DNA from: Croceifilum oryzae
GTDB lineage: Bacteria; Bacillota; Bacilli; Thermoactinomycetales; Thermoactinomycetaceae
Direction: 5' to 3'
Length of the DNA: 45,278 nucleotides
NCBI RefSeq assembly: GCF_030814315.1
Contig: NZ_JAUSUV010000018.1
Location: 1-45,278, forward strand
Part shown: in pieces, positions 1 through 9,496 of the stretch
How positions within the stretch are numbered: the first letter of the stretch is position 1
Layout of the letters: the number at the start of each line of letters is the position of its first letter
Program-made: the position numbers and the translations under genes
Notes under the pieces: generated by a model
The model's database searches: none
What the model was told of the DNA's origin: nothing
Seen by the model: the letters and a program-made list of their open reading frames with translations, nothing else

Positions 1-85
1 CCCATCCCGAACACGACCGTTAAGCCCTCCAGCGCCGATGGTACTTGGACCGCAGGGTCCTGGAAGAGTAGGACGTCGCCAGGCA
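1..85 (+). rRNA. rrf: 5S ribosomal RNA, 3' part (5' end outside window)
   Basis: The window opens inside a 5S rRNA. The conserved stretch CCCATCCCGAACACG (loop B/helix III region) is at the very start, and the 3' half runs through the GGTACTTGGACCGCAGGGTCC helix to the closing GCCAGGCA near position 85. Roughly the first 30-35 bases are missing to the left. A strong terminator follows 8 bases later, so this is the last gene of an rRNA operon. The exact 3' end is uncertain by a few bases. Confidence 0.93.
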
Positions 86-92
86 TATACAT

Positions 93-133
93 AAAAAAGA
101 AGCAACCGACTATAAGCTGGTTGCTTCTTTTTT
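93..133 (+). terminator. rRNA operon terminator
   Basis: A perfect 15-bp inverted repeat (93-107 with 119-133) whose core is GAAGCAACC / GGTTGCTTC, with an A-run on the left and a T-run of six or more on the right. This is a classical rho-independent terminator placed directly after the 5S rRNA. Because both flanks are A/T runs, it could also stop transcription from the other strand. Confidence 0.92.
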
Positions 134-553
134 ATGTCAAATCGATTTAGATGAAGAAGAATACGACGAGCTATATGTACACCAGAGGCTGATGCTTGGG
201 CTAAATTATGAGTAATCCATCCCCATCCAACAAAATATAGCCCTTATAGGAACGGTTTATCTATTTGAATGGAAGACGAGTAGGAGTAATGTATCTGACT
301 ACTACGATGTTAGTAAGCCTTTAGCATAGGCGTTTTGTGCTAATGTTTGAGCGTTCTTTGTGATTTTTACTACAGAATCATGGAGCGGACTTTCTTACTT
401 TGCATACTCATTCTTTGATCTATGGATAGGTTTATGCCCCGAGATGAAGCTATGAGTCTTGATAGAATTGGCAAATAGCTATTGAACGGCTCATTGTACT
501 CTTTTCACGCATAAAAATCTAAATAATTAGATTTAATTGGACTTTTTAACATT
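134..553. other. 420-bp stretch without a recognisable gene
   Basis: No open frame with a ribosome site was found between the rRNA terminator and the pur control region. The only protein-like text is a short frame at about 143-212 (reading ...LDEEEYDELYVHQRLMLGL... to a TAA at 210-212). It has no start codon or ribosome site and begins inside the terminator flank, so it could be the tail of a lost gene. The rest is AT-rich and appears non-functional. Confidence 0.4.
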
Positions 554-597
554 TAAACCGAACGCTTCAAATCAATATTGGATAAATGTTCGTTTTT
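554..597 (+). promoter_or_regulatory. Pair of inverted PurR boxes (purine repressor operator)
   Basis: The Bacillus PurR box is AWWWCCGAACWWT, usually present as two inverted copies 16-17 bp apart upstream of pur genes. Here 554-566 (TAAACCGAACGCT, 10/13) is in direct orientation, and 585-597, read on the minus strand (AAAAACGAACATT, 12/13), is inverted. They are 18 bp apart and end just before the -35 of the pur promoter. Known role: PurR binds when PRPP is low and represses initiation. Binding here is inferred from motif, orientation, spacing and position. Confidence 0.78.
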
Positions 598-599
598 TA

Positions 600-628
600 T
601 TGACTAACTTTTAACTCCTTGTTACACT
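600..628 (+). promoter_or_regulatory. Sigma-A promoter of the pur operon
   Basis: TTGACT (600-605) and TACACT (623-628) are separated by 17 bp, a good match to the housekeeping -35/-10 consensus. It lies directly downstream of the PurR boxes and about 60 bp upstream of the guanine riboswitch, so transcription would start near 635 and include the whole aptamer. Confidence 0.75.
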
Positions 629-690
629 GATAACGAATCAAGCTTATGAATCAAATGAAATATCTCAAAATGAATATAGAATAAAGTACT

Positions 691-764
691 TTTCTTCATA
701 TAAGTCTGGGAATAGGCCTGGATGTCTCTACAAGGAAACCGTAAATTTCCTTTCTATGGGGGAA
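691..764 (+). promoter_or_regulatory. Purine riboswitch aptamer, guanine class
   Basis: Three-way junction of the purine riboswitch family. P1 pairs 691-700 with 755-764 (CATA/TATG at the junction). P2 is around 704-722. J2/3 carries TCTCTACA (724-731). P3 is GGAAACC GTAAATTTCC (734-750). J3/1 reads TTCTATGG. The residue immediately before TATG is C (754), equivalent to C74 of the xpt riboswitch, which gives guanine/hypoxanthine rather than adenine specificity. It sits 5' of purE and is followed by a terminator, so it is inferred to be an OFF switch for purine synthesis when guanine is abundant. Confidence 0.92.
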
Positions 765-786
765 GTCTACTTTTAAACGGGACATG

Positions 787-839
787 AGACCGAAAATGTA
801 GATTTTTCACATGAAAATATCTGTATTTCGGTCTTTTTT
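787..839 (+). terminator. Riboswitch-controlled terminator of the pur leader
   Basis: Stem AGACCGAAA (787-795) with TTTCGGTCT (826-834), continued above a bulged A796 by 797-803 with 819-825, then six T. The competing antiterminator is visible: 760-770 (3' strand of aptamer P1 and following bases) can pair with 798-808 (11 pairs including G-U), which would break this stem. Ligand-stabilised P1 would therefore favour termination before purE. Confidence 0.88.
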
Positions 840-866
840 ATATAAATTAGAGGGAGAGATGAATAA

Positions 867-1355
867 ATGAATCGCCCGAAAGTTGGAGTAATCATGGGAA
901 GTACGTCGGATTGGTCCACGATGCAAAAAGCCTGTCAGATCTTGGACGAGTTAGAAGTGCCTTATGAAAAGCAAGTCGTTTCCGCTCACCGTACCCCAGA
1001 TGAGATGTTTCAATATGCAGAAGAAGCATCGAAAAAGGGAATTTGTGTCATTATCGCGGGAGCAGGTGGGGCGGCTCATCTACCAGGTATGGTGGCTTCT
1101 AAGACGATTCTTCCTGTGATTGGGGTTCCAATTAAAAGCTCCACTTTAAATGGGATTGATTCTCTCCTATCGATTGTGCAGATGCCGGCTGGTGTGCCAG
1201 TAGCGACAGTTGCCATTGGGGATGCTGGGGCAAGTAATGCAGGCTTGTTGGCAGCTCAGATATTAGCTATAACGAATAAGGATTTACAACGGAGATATCA
1301 AGAACGCCGAGAGACGATTCGTGAGCGTGTGATAAAGGATAGTGATCTGGCATGA
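867..1355 (+). CDS. purE: N5-carboxyaminoimidazole ribonucleotide mutase, PurE class I
   Basis: Converts N5-CAIR (made by the next gene, purK) to CAIR in de novo purine synthesis; cytosolic homo-octamer in the family. The 162-residue length is normal for a bacterial class I PurE. Visible motifs: GSTSDW at 11-16 (phosphate/CAIR binding), SAHRTPDEM with His41-Arg42, the glycine-rich [12 protein letters not shown] at 64-75 with the active-site His71, and [15 protein letters not shown] at 867 is preceded by AGGGAGA with 9-bp spacing. It is the first gene of the operon, 28 bp after the leader terminator, and its stop overlaps the purK start by 4 bases (ATGA). Confidence 0.97.
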   Translation: MNRPKVGVIMGSTSDWSTMQKACQILDELEVPYEKQVVSAHRTPDEMFQYAEEASKKGICVIIAGAGGAAHLPGMVASKTILPVIGVPIKSSTLNGIDSLLSIVQMPAGVPVATVAIGDAGASNAGLLAAQILAITNKDLQRRYQERRETIRERVIKDSDLA

Positions 1356-2641
1356 CAATGCAATCTACACAATTAGAGAATTCCCTACTGAATCACATTC
1401 CTAAAAAAGAGTCCAGCTTCACTGAGAGACAATCAAGCAGTTCTTCTGCACTAATCGTTCCTGGACAGACGATTGGAGTATTAGGTGGTGGACAGTTAGG
1501 TCGCATGATGATCCTAGAGGGACGTAGATTAGGATATCGTTTCGTTGTATTAGACCCAGCTCTTGACTCTCCAGCAGGGCAAGTAGCGGATGAACAGATT
1601 GTTGGAGAATATGATTCCCCAATGGCAATGGAACGACTTATGGACAAGTCTGATTTAGTTGTATATGAATTTGAAAATATAGATCCTGATATGGTTCGAA
1701 TGATTGAGGCTATAAAACCTTTACCGCAGGGAAGCAACCTGCTTCGTTGGACGAGACATCGAGGACAAGAGCGGAAAGTATTGCAAGATGCACAAATCCC
1801 TATTGCCTCCTATCAGGTTGTGACATCGAAAACACAGATACTAGAGGCGATTGAAGAGTTACAGCTTCCGTGTGTATTGAAAGTATTGACAGGTGGATAT
1901 GATGGAAAGGGTCAATGGGTGATTCGTACTCTAGACGATCCGTTTCCTCCAGTAGAAGTAATAGAAAAGGGAATATTGGTTGAGAAATTTATTCCTTATG
2001 TAAAAGAGATTTCGGTGATTGTGGCTCGAGGCGTTTCAGGAGAGGTAGAGGTTTATCCACCTGTTATGAATATCCATCGGAATCAAATTTTACACATGAC
2101 GATTTCTCCAGCTCCTATCAAGGAAGGAATTCGTGAGAGAGCGGAACAAATAGCATATCAATTGGCTAGTCAACTTCGATTTGTGGGAGTGCTTGCTATT
2201 GAAATGTTTGTGCTGGCAGATGGGACTATTTTGGTAAATGAATTAGCGCCTAGACCACACAATTCAGGGCATATTACGATGGATATCATGAATCCTTGCC
2301 AGTTTGAACAGTTCGTACGCGCAGTAACTGGGCTTCCGCTTCGTAAACCGGCTCGAAAAAGTACTGGAATTATGGTAAATCTATTAGGAGAACATCAAGA
2401 GGCTTTCTTTGAGCAATTGGCGAATTTACCATCTTGTGCAAAGGTGCATTGGTATGGGAAAAGTGTTGCCAAAGAGGGACGAAAGATGGGACACATTAAT
2501 TTTGCTGGGGACTCTTCACTGCAAGATTTGTTAGAGTTAGTGAACGAGATTCCCATTTGGGAGCCATTAAGCGGGCAAGAGTGGGAAGCTATTTTTTCCA
2601 TTGCTAACAATCAGGTAGAAGGTAGGAGATTGCATGATTGA
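1352..2641 (+). CDS. purK: N5-carboxyaminoimidazole ribonucleotide synthase, ATPase subunit
   Basis: ATP-grasp enzyme that makes N5-CAIR from AIR, bicarbonate and ATP, feeding PurE. The conserved start of the fold, [13 protein letters not shown], begins only at residue 41, so this protein carries about 36 extra polar, Ser-rich residues compared with usual PurK (about 380 aa against 429 here). The ATP-grasp segment [15 protein letters not shown] and the C-terminal [12 protein letters not shown] motif are intact. The ATG at 1352 overlaps the purE stop (ATGA), suggesting translational coupling; an A/G-rich stretch at about 1334-1340 may serve as ribosome site. An internal start would remove the extension, but no better-placed site is obvious. 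The 3' end overlaps purB by 8 bp. Confidence 0.95.
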   Translation: MTMQSTQLENSLLNHIPKKESSFTERQSSSSSALIVPGQTIGVLGGGQLGRMMILEGRRLGYRFVVLDPALDSPAGQVADEQIVGEYDSPMAMERLMDKSDLVVYEFENIDPDMVRMIEAIKPLPQGSNLLRWTRHRGQERKVLQDAQIPIASYQVVTSKTQILEAIEELQLPCVLKVLTGGYDGKGQWVIRTLDDPFPPVEVIEKGILVEKFIPYVKEISVIVARGVSGEVEVYPPVMNIHRNQILHMTISPAPIKEGIRERAEQIAYQLASQLRFVGVLAIEMFVLADGTILVNELAPRPHNSGHITMDIMNPCQFEQFVRAVTGLPLRKPARKSTGIMVNLLGEHQEAFFEQLANLPSCAKVHWYGKSVAKEGRKMGHINFAGDSSLQDLLELVNEIPIWEPLSGQEWEAIFSIANNQVEGRRLHD

Positions 2642-3932
2642 ACGGTATAGTCGGCCAGAAATGACGGCGATTTGGACAGAAGAGAATAAGTTTCGTGCTT
2701 GGTTAGAAGTAGAAATCCTTGCTTGTGAAGCATGGGTTGAGTTGGGCCATATTCCCAAGGCAGATGTTGAGCTTATTCGTAAAAATGCGAAGGTGAATGT
2801 AGAGAGAATTGCTGAGATTGAACTGGAAACACGTCATGATGTGGTTGCCTTTACTCGTGCTGTTGCGGAAACGCTTGGTCCAGAATCAAAGTGGGTACAT
2901 TATGGGCTTACGTCGACGGATGTTGTGGATACAGCATTATCGTACTTGCTACATCAAGCAAATGAAATTCTACTTGCTGACGTAGATCGGTTCATAGATG
3001 TTTTGAAAGAGAAGGCACTTGAACATAAATACACTGTTATGATGGGGCGTACCCACGGTGTACACGCTGAACCGACAACGTTTGGTCTGAAAATGGCGTT
3101 ATGGTATGCAGAGATGAAACGGAATCGGGAGCGATTGGTGCAAGCGATTGAATCGGTACGTGTAGGGAAAATGTCTGGAGCGGTAGGCACCTATGCCAAT
3201 ATTGATCCGTTTGTAGAAGAGTATGTATGTGAAAAGTTGGGCTTGCAGGCAGCAGAGATCTCGACTCAAACATTGCAACGCGACCGACATGCTCATTATC
3301 TCTCGACTTTGGCCTTGATTGCGACATCTCTAGATAAGTTTGCAACAGAGATCCGGGGCTTGCAGAAGAGCGAGACGCGTGAGGTAGAGGAAGCGTTTAA
3401 AAAAGGGCAGAAGGGATCCTCTGCGATGCCGCATAAACGTAATCCGATTGGCTGTGAAAACGTGAGTGGTTTAGCGCGTGTGATTCGAGGACATATGGTT
3501 TCAGCGTATGAAAATGTTCCTTTATGGCATGAGCGGGATATTTCTCACTCTTCGGTAGAACGTGTCATCTTACCGGATGCAACGATTTTGCTTGATTACC
3601 TACTAAACCGTTTTGCTCGGATTGTAAAAGAGCTGACGGTATTCCCTGAAAATATGAAGCGGAATATGGATCGTACTTTTGGACTGATTTATTCGCAACG
3701 TGTGCTTCTCACTTTGATTAATAAGGGTTTGAAGCGTGAAGATGCATATGATCGTGTTCAGAGATTGGCGATGCAAGCTTGGGAGGAACAAACACCATTC
3801 CGTCCTCTAGTTGAGAAGGATGATTTGATTCGAGAAACGCTTACTGAGGAAGAGATCGCAGATTGCTTTGATTATCAGTTCCATTTGGCGCAGGTAGATA
3901 CGATTTTTAGGCGGGTAGGTTTGGGATTGTAA
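2634..3932 (+). CDS. purB: Adenylosuccinate lyase
   Basis: Catalyses two steps: SAICAR to AICAR plus fumarate, and adenylosuccinate to AMP plus fumarate. 432 residues, typical for the Bacillus enzyme. The fumarase/aspartase superfamily signature [11 protein letters not shown] is at 261-271, containing the mobile catalytic-loop Ser. Other conserved blocks are TRHDVVAFT, the TSTDVVDTA helix and [16 protein letters not shown] (active-site His). ATG 2634 overlaps purK by 8 bp and has GGTAGGAG just upstream. Unlike its upstream neighbours it is followed by a 249-bp gap before purC. Confidence 0.97.
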   Translation: MIERYSRPEMTAIWTEENKFRAWLEVEILACEAWVELGHIPKADVELIRKNAKVNVERIAEIELETRHDVVAFTRAVAETLGPESKWVHYGLTSTDVVDTALSYLLHQANEILLADVDRFIDVLKEKALEHKYTVMMGRTHGVHAEPTTFGLKMALWYAEMKRNRERLVQAIESVRVGKMSGAVGTYANIDPFVEEYVCEKLGLQAAEISTQTLQRDRHAHYLSTLALIATSLDKFATEIRGLQKSETREVEEAFKKGQKGSSAMPHKRNPIGCENVSGLARVIRGHMVSAYENVPLWHERDISHSSVERVILPDATILLDYLLNRFARIVKELTVFPENMKRNMDRTFGLIYSQRVLLTLINKGLKREDAYDRVQRLAMQAWEEQTPFRPLVEKDDLIRETLTEEEIADCFDYQFHLAQVDTIFRRVGLGL

Positions 3933-3956
3933 TCGATTAATGTTTATTGGGTGATC

Positions 3957-4015
3957 GAGGGCAGGAGAGTGGGATTGATAACATCGCTATGATCGAACAA
4001 ACTCTCCATATCCTC
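3957..4015 (+). other. Hairpin-rich insert between purB and purC
   Basis: The 249-bp purB-purC gap (3933-4181) holds a long inverted repeat: GAGG (3957-3960) and GGAGAGT (3964-3970) pair with ACTCTCC (4001-4007) and CCTC (4012-4015), separated by a small internal loop, with an apical region of 30 bases that can form a further short stem. A weaker hairpin (CCTAT...ATAGG) follows near 4020-4051. There is no U-tract, so it is not a standard terminator, and no ORF or promoter is convincing. No known riboswitch was recognised. It may be an RNA processing, stability or attenuation element. Confidence 0.4.
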
Positions 4016-4181
4016 TGAACCTATGTTTTTGGTTTTTCAATAGGCTTTACTTTTTGAGTGGTGACATTACATGAATCAAGCTTAATTTCTAGTTAATCTG
4101 TGTAGTAGCAGAAAAAAGTGCCTTAGGAGTGAGAAGAATTAAACAGTGATGGCCTAGGGTTATTAGATAGGGGGAGCTTGG

Positions 4182-4901
4182 ATGAATACGGGTAGCTTGC
4201 TGTATGAGGGAAAGGCAAAACAACTATTTCCTACTGATGATCCACAAGTTCTTCGGGTTGTGTATAAGGATTCTGCGACTGCTTTTAATGGAGAGAAAAA
4301 AGCGGATTTAAGCGGAAAAGGGGCTTTAAACAACCAAATTAGTAAGTTATTTTTTCAGTTGCTTAGCAAACATGGTGTGGAGCATCATTTTATTGAAACA
4401 ATCTCGGACCATGAGCAATTGGTAAAAAAAGTGTCGATTATTCCACTCGAAGTAGTAGTACGAAATATAGCGGCTGGATCGCTGGTTAAACGCGTAGGGT
4501 TAGTGGAAGGTTCCAAGTTAAGTCGTCCGGTGGTGGAATTTTATTATAAAAACGATGATTTAGGGGATCCACTCATGAATCATGACCATATTGCGATGTT
4601 GGAGCTGGCTACTTCGGATCAGGTCGGTCATATGAGGCAAATGGCGCTTCAAATAAATGATATTTTACAGCTATATCTAGAAAAAAAGGATCTTATGTTG
4701 GTTGATTTTAAATTAGAGTTTGGAGTCGATCTGTCTGGAACATTGTTGTTAGCAGATGAGATATCCCCTGATACGTGCCGCTTTTGGGATAACACCACAG
4801 GGAAAAAGTTAGATAAAGATCGATTTCGCCAAGATCTAGGGAATGTTTTAGAGGCATATCAAGAAATCTACCAACGACTAGGAGGCGCTTCACATGCTTA
4901 A
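4182..4901 (+). CDS. purC: Phosphoribosylaminoimidazole-succinocarboxamide synthase
   Basis: Condenses CAIR with aspartate using ATP to give SAICAR, the substrate of PurB. 239 residues, full family length. Visible: the N-terminal LLYEGKAKQLF nucleotide-binding strand, SAICAR signature 1 IPLEVVVRNIAAGSLVKR (about 87-104), signature 2 LMLVDFKLEFG, and ADEISPDTCRFWD near the C-terminus. ATG at 4182 follows the strong ribosome site AGGGGGAG. It begins the second block of the operon after the structured gap, and overlaps purS by 8 bp. Confidence 0.97.
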   Translation: MNTGSLLYEGKAKQLFPTDDPQVLRVVYKDSATAFNGEKKADLSGKGALNNQISKLFFQLLSKHGVEHHFIETISDHEQLVKKVSIIPLEVVVRNIAAGSLVKRVGLVEGSKLSRPVVEFYYKNDDLGDPLMNHDHIAMLELATSDQVGHMRQMALQINDILQLYLEKKDLMLVDFKLEFGVDLSGTLLLADEISPDTCRFWDNTTGKKLDKDRFRQDLGNVLEAYQEIYQRLGGASHA

Positions 4902-5181
4902 AGCGATCATTTTTATTACGCTAAAAGAGAGTGTACTCGATCCACAAGGAGTGGCTGTAAAGAATTCATTGCACACGATGGGCTATCAAACGGTGGCAGA
5001 TGTGAGGATTGGCAAAAGGCTTGAGGTTGTTTTGGATACGATGGATCTACAAAAAGCAGAAGAAGACATCCGAATCATGTGTGAAAAGTTACTTTCGAAC
5101 CCTGTGATGGAGAATTTCACGTTTGAAATCGAGGAGGTTGATGAAAGTGCGATTTGCAGTTCCAATCTTTCCGGGATCTAA
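4894..5181 (+). CDS. purS: Phosphoribosylformylglycinamidine synthase subunit PurS
   Basis: Small subunit that bridges PurQ (glutaminase) and PurL (synthetase) in the three-part FGAM synthase of Gram-positive bacteria. [22 protein letters not shown] and [10 protein letters not shown] are the family hallmarks. The usual length is about 84 residues; here the frame runs 11 residues further (to 95) because the stop lies inside purQ, giving an overlap of about 35 bp. ATG 4894 is preceded by AGGAGG at 4880-4885 with 8-bp spacing and overlaps the purC end by 8 bp. Confidence 0.95.
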   Translation: MLKAIIFITLKESVLDPQGVAVKNSLHTMGYQTVADVRIGKRLEVVLDTMDLQKAEEDIRIMCEKLLSNPVMENFTFEIEEVDESAICSSNLSGI

Positions 5182-5830
5182 TTGTGACTGGGATTGTATC
5201 AATGGTGTGGAAGATGTGTTAGGGGAAGAAGTGCAACCAGTATGGCATCAGACTTCTAATTTAGATGGATTTGATGCAGTGATTCTGCCGGGTGGCTTCT
5301 CTTACGGTGATTATCTGCGTGCGGGTGCGTTGGCTCGCTATTCTCCTGTCATGGAGTCGGTTGTGAATGCTGCAAATGAAGGAAAACTTGTAATCGGAAT
5401 ATGTAATGGATTCCAAATTTTACAAGAAGCAGGACTCCTTCCAGGGGCTTTGATGCAGAATGATCATCTACAATTTCGTTGTGATTTTACCACTTTACGT
5501 GTAGAAAATAATCAAACTTCATTTACCAATCAATATAAGCTTGGAGAAACAATTGAAATTCCGATTGCTCATGGGCAAGGTAATTTTACTTGTGATCCGA
5601 GCACGCTTAAGGAGTTACAAGCAAATAACCAGATACTCTTCCGATATGCAGGAACGAATCCAAATGGCTCTCTGGATCAAATCGCTGGCATTATGAACCG
5701 AAATGGGAATGTATTAGGCATGATGCCGCATCCTGAGCGAGCGATTGTGGATTGGATGGGGTCAGCCGATGGAACGAGACTATTTACATCAATGTTACAA
5801 GCATGGAAGGAGAATCAAGGTGCTGCATGA
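5147..5830 (+). CDS. purQ: Phosphoribosylformylglycinamidine synthase subunit PurQ (glutaminase)
   Basis: Class I glutamine amidotransferase that supplies ammonia to PurL. The N-terminus [13 protein letters not shown], the nucleophile elbow [11 protein letters not shown] (catalytic Cys), and MMPHPERA (His/Glu of the triad) are all present. Start choice: AGGAGG at 5132-5137 lies only 3 bp from ATG 5141 but 9 bp from GTG 5147. The GTG start gives 227 residues and an N-terminus that matches family members, so it is preferred; ATG 5141 would add two residues. The coding region overlaps purS upstream and purL downstream (11 bp). Confidence 0.94.
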   Translation: MRFAVPIFPGSNCDWDCINGVEDVLGEEVQPVWHQTSNLDGFDAVILPGGFSYGDYLRAGALARYSPVMESVVNAANEGKLVIGICNGFQILQEAGLLPGALMQNDHLQFRCDFTTLRVENNQTSFTNQYKLGETIEIPIAHGQGNFTCDPSTLKELQANNQILFRYAGTNPNGSLDQIAGIMNRNGNVLGMMPHPERAIVDWMGSADGTRLFTSMLQAWKENQGAA

Positions 5831-8111
5831 ATCTACTCAAACCGTTGCGCAAGCTGTGAAGACAATGGCGAATGAGCCTACTCCAGAAAATATTCGAGAT
5901 CAAGAATTGTATCGCAATATGGGTGTTTTGCCTGAAGAGTATGATCAAATCTGTGGACATCTAGGTCGTCTACCTAGCTGGACAGAGGTAGGGATTTACT
6001 CGGTTATGTGGTCAGAACATTGTAGTTATAAGAACTCTAAACCATTGCTTCGCAAGTTTCCAACGTCTGGACCAAGGGTTTTGCAAGGCCCGGGAGAGGG
6101 AGCCGGTGTAATCGATATCGGGGATAATCAGGCTGTTGTGTTTAAGATTGAGAGCCACAACCATCCATCTGCTGTTGAGCCATTTCAAGGTGCGGCAACA
6201 GGTGTAGGTGGGATTATCCGTGATGTGTTCTCCATGGGGGCTCGTCCAGTTGCGTTGCTTAACTCTCTGCGATTTGGTGATCTTGAGTCGCCACATGTAC
6301 GATACTTGTTTGATCATGCTGTGGCTGGGATTGCTCATTATGGCAATTGTATTGGAATCCCAACAGTCGGCGGGGAAGTTGTATTTGATCCGTCTTACGA
6401 GGGGAATCCGCTGGTCAATGCGATGTGTGTAGGAGTGCTAGAGCATCATGAGCTACAAAAAGGGGTCGCAACAGGTGTAGGGAACCCGATTATTTATGTG
6501 GGGGCTAGCACAGGACGCGATGGGATTCATGGAGCTACGTTTGCCTCTGAGGAGCTAAATGAGGAATCAGAGGAAAAGCGTTCTGCGGTTCAAGTGGGTG
6601 ATCCATTTGTGGAGAAATTGCTTCTCGAAGCTTGTATTGAAATGGTAAAGAAAGAAATGCTTTTGGGGATTCAAGATATGGGAGCGGCAGGGCTTACCTG
6701 CTCAAGTGCGGAGATGGCTGCCAAAGGTGGAGTAGGGCTAGAGATGAATCTAGACTTGGTTCCACAGCGTGAATCGGGAATGACACCGTATGAGATTATG
6801 CTCTCTGAGTCTCAAGAACGTATGCTACTTGTTGTCGAAGCAGGTAGGGAGAACGAGGTAAAGGAAGTTTGTGATCGTTGGGGTTTGCAGTCTGCTGTTG
6901 TTGGACGGGTGACGAAAGGAAATCGTTATCAAATTTCGCATCAAGGAGCTTTGATTACGGATATCCCTGTGAATACGTTGGTGGATGATGCGCCTGTTTA
7001 TCAAAGAGAGGCGAAAGAGCCTGCTTATTATGCCGAATTTGGACAAGTGGATGCATATGAACAAGTGAAAGAAGTAGATCCACAAGCGGCTTTTTACAAG
7101 ATTTTAGGTTCTAGTAATGTAGCGAGTAAACGTTATGTTTACCAACAATATGACCATATGGTACGCACGAGTACGGCGGTTCGTCCGGGGTCGGATGCGG
7201 CAGTTGTCGTTATACGGGGGACCGAAAAGGCATTGGCGATGTCAACGGATGGAAATGGTCGCTATGTTTATCTGGATCCAGAGCAAGGTGGCCGGATCGC
7301 GGTAGCTGAGTCGGCACGAAATGTGGTTTGTTCCGGTGCGGAGCCGCTTGGTGTAACGGATTGTTTAAACTTCGGTAGCCCAGAAAGACCAGAGGTGTAC
7401 TGGCAGTTATCGAAAGCAATTGATGGAATGAGTGAGGCTTGTCATGCCTTATCCACACCAGTCATTGGGGGAAATGTGAGCCTTTATAATGAGACGAATG
7501 GACAGCCTATTTTTCCGACACCGGTTGTTGGAATGGTTGGGTTGATTCAGAAGAGAGAGCATATTACCACGCAAGCATTTCAGCAAGCAGGCGACTTGGT
7601 CTTGTTGTTAGGGGATACGAAGGTTGAATTGGGTGGAAGTGAGTTGCAACATCTTGTGACAGGTAGCATCAGTGGACGTCCACCCGTACTTGATTGTGAA
7701 ACGGAACAAACTCTTCAAGCGGCGCTATTAGAAGCGATACGCCAAGGGATGATTCAATCTGCCCATGATTTAGCGGAAGGTGGACTTGCTCTAGCAGTTG
7801 CTGAATCGGCGATGAGCGGAAAATGTGGCGTTCGGGTTGATTGGAAAAATGAATTGCCTACGATCGCCGCGCTTTATAGTGAGACGCAATCACGTGTCAT
7901 GGTGAGTGTACGTCCAGAAGATGGAGCAGAGGTGATTTCATTTTTCCGCGAAAGAGGGGTTCCGATTCACGAAGTTGGGATTGTTACAGAAGAGCCAACT
8001 ATCACGATTTCCTACAATGGACAAGTTGTTGTAAGTGATTCGCTTGCTTCGATTACGAAACTTTATGAGGAGGCGATCCCATGCAAGATGAGAGCATCTT
8101 CGATGAACTAA
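5820..8111 (+). CDS. purL: Phosphoribosylformylglycinamidine synthase subunit PurL
   Basis: ATP-dependent synthetase subunit converting FGAR to FGAM, with ammonia from PurQ. The open frame extends upstream into purQ, but the real start is most likely GTG 5820: AAGGAG at 5807-5812 is 7 bp away, giving 763 residues, close to the small-type PurL of Bacillus (about 742). An alternative ATG at 5827 is out of frame. Visible motifs: [60 protein letters not shown], and in the second half [14 protein letters not shown] and [10 protein letters not shown], the two AIRS-like repeats of the fold. It overlaps purQ by 11 bp and purF by 31 bp. Confidence 0.96.
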   Translation: MLHESTQTVAQAVKTMANEPTPENIRDQELYRNMGVLPEEYDQICGHLGRLPSWTEVGIYSVMWSEHCSYKNSKPLLRKFPTSGPRVLQGPGEGAGVIDIGDNQAVVFKIESHNHPSAVEPFQGAATGVGGIIRDVFSMGARPVALLNSLRFGDLESPHVRYLFDHAVAGIAHYGNCIGIPTVGGEVVFDPSYEGNPLVNAMCVGVLEHHELQKGVATGVGNPIIYVGASTGRDGIHGATFASEELNEESEEKRSAVQVGDPFVEKLLLEACIEMVKKEMLLGIQDMGAAGLTCSSAEMAAKGGVGLEMNLDLVPQRESGMTPYEIMLSESQERMLLVVEAGRENEVKEVCDRWGLQSAVVGRVTKGNRYQISHQGALITDIPVNTLVDDAPVYQREAKEPAYYAEFGQVDAYEQVKEVDPQAAFYKILGSSNVASKRYVYQQYDHMVRTSTAVRPGSDAAVVVIRGTEKALAMSTDGNGRYVYLDPEQGGRIAVAESARNVVCSGAEPLGVTDCLNFGSPERPEVYWQLSKAIDGMSEACHALSTPVIGGNVSLYNETNGQPIFPTPVVGMVGLIQKREHITTQAFQQAGDLVLLLGDTKVELGGSELQHLVTGSISGRPPVLDCETEQTLQAALLEAIRQGMIQSAHDLAEGGLALAVAESAMSGKCGVRVDWKNELPTIAALYSETQSRVMVSVRPEDGAEVISFFRERGVPIHEVGIVTEEPTITISYNGQVVVSDSLASITKLYEEAIPCKMRASSMN

Positions 8112-9496
8112 ATGAAGAGTGTGGTGTGTTTGGTATTGTGGGTCATCCAACGGCCTCCGCTCTGACTTATTACGGATTACACGCTTTGCAACATCGTGGA
8201 CAAGAGAGTGCAGGTATCGTAAGCACGAATGGAGATCGTTTTCACATCCATCGCGATATGGGGCTTGTCACGGAAGTGTTTTCTACTGAGACGATTGAGC
8301 GATGCAAAGGAACAGTAGCCATTGGTCATGTTCGTTATTCCACAACAGGTGCAAGTGAGCTAGCGAATGTGCAACCTCTTGTCTTTACGTATGCCAGAGG
8401 GGAAATTGCCATTGCGACTAATGGGAACTTAGTGAATGGGGAACGGTTGCGAGCAGAGCTAGAGGCAGAGGGATCGATTTTTCAGTCGACAACTGATACC
8501 GAAGTGATTGCTCATTTAATCGCCCGTTCCAAAGAGGAAACGATTGAAGGTGCAGTAAAAGAAGCACTAAATCGTCTAGTAGGAGCCTATGCGCTTCTCA
8601 TCTTAACCAATGAACAGTTACTGGTTTGCCAAGATCCACATAGTCTTCGTCCTTTATCCATGGGGATGGTGGAAGGTGCATATGTGTTTTCGTCAGAGAC
8701 GTGTGCATTTGATATTACGGGGGCGGAATATATTCGGGAGATCGAGCCTGGAGAGATGGTGATTCTCGATGATCGAGGGATTCGTTCGGAGCGATTTGCT
8801 CCGCCTGCCCCGCGCTCACTCTGTTCGTTTGAGTACATTTACTTTGCTAGACCGGATAGTGATATCGGAGGCATTAATGTTCACAGTGCTCGGAAGCGTA
8901 TGGGGGTACAGATGGCGTTGGAAGCTCCTGTGGAAGCAGATGTTGTAACAGGTGTACCTGATTCGAGTATTTCGGCGGCGATTGGATTTGCGGAAGCGAC
9001 TGGAATCTCATACGAATTGGGCTTAATTAAAAATCGCTATGTAGGACGAACTTTCATTCAACCTAGTCAGATGATGCGAGAACGCGGTGTAAAGATGAAA
9101 TTGAGCGCTGTTCGCAAAGTCGTAGAAGGAAAGCGAGTTGTCATGGTGGATGACTCGATTGTGCGAGGGACGACGAGCAGGCGGATCGTTCAGTTGCTTC
9201 GGGATGCAGGTGCGACCGAAGTTCACGTACGTATTAGCTCTCCGCCTGTGAAAAATCCTTGTTTCTATGGAATTGATACCGCAGATCGAGAGCAGTTGAT
9301 CGCGTCTACTCATTCGCTGGAAGAGATTCGTCAGGCAATTGGAGCGGATAGCCTAGCATTTCTAAGCCCGGAAGGAATGCTACGAGGAATTGGACGAGAA
9401 AGTCAAGAAAAGAATTGTGGACATTGTTTAGCTTGTTTTAACGGTGATTATCCAACTGTCATTGAACAGGAACTAGTAGGGGAGGGGCAGCGATGA
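8081..9496 (+). CDS. purF: Amidophosphoribosyltransferase (PRPP amidotransferase)
   Basis: Committed step of purine synthesis: PRPP plus glutamine to phosphoribosylamine. Ntn-hydrolase domain: the residue after the expected propeptide cleavage is Cys14 in NEECGVFG, so a 13-residue propeptide is predicted. The PRPP-binding motif [14 protein letters not shown] is in the C-terminal half. The enzyme is of the Fe-S type: Cys248, Cys394, Cys449 and Cys452 keep the spacing of the four [4Fe-4S] ligands of the B. subtilis enzyme, where the cluster makes the protein oxygen-sensitive and tunes its turnover. GAGGAGG lies 7 bp before ATG 8081. It overlaps purL by 31 bp and purM by 4 bp. Confidence 0.97.
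   Translation: MQDESIFDELNEECGVFGIVGHPTASALTYYGLHALQHRGQESAGIVSTNGDRFHIHRDMGLVTEVFSTETIERCKGTVAIGHVRYSTTGASELANVQPLVFTYARGEIAIATNGNLVNGERLRAELEAEGSIFQSTTDTEVIAHLIARSKEETIEGAVKEALNRLVGAYALLILTNEQLLVCQDPHSLRPLSMGMVEGAYVFSSETCAFDITGAEYIREIEPGEMVILDDRGIRSERFAPPAPRSLCSFEYIYFARPDSDIGGINVHSARKRMGVQMALEAPVEADVVTGVPDSSISAAIGFAEATGISYELGLIKNRYVGRTFIQPSQMMRERGVKMKLSAVRKVVEGKRVVMVDDSIVRGTTSRRIVQLLRDAGATEVHVRISSPPVKNPCFYGIDTADREQLIASTHSLEEIRQAIGADSLAFLSPEGMLRGIGRESQEKNCGHCLACFNGDYPTVIEQELVGEGQR

Noticed and set aside
3957-4015. THF or glycine riboswitch in the purB-purC gap (starts GGAGAGT)
   Set aside because: The loop between the arms is only 30 bases, and the conserved cores of those riboswitches are missing.
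5745-5819. Upstream extension of purL (extra 25 residues)
   Set aside because: This part overlaps purQ in another frame, has no ribosome site, and does not resemble PurL; GTG 5820 has a good site.
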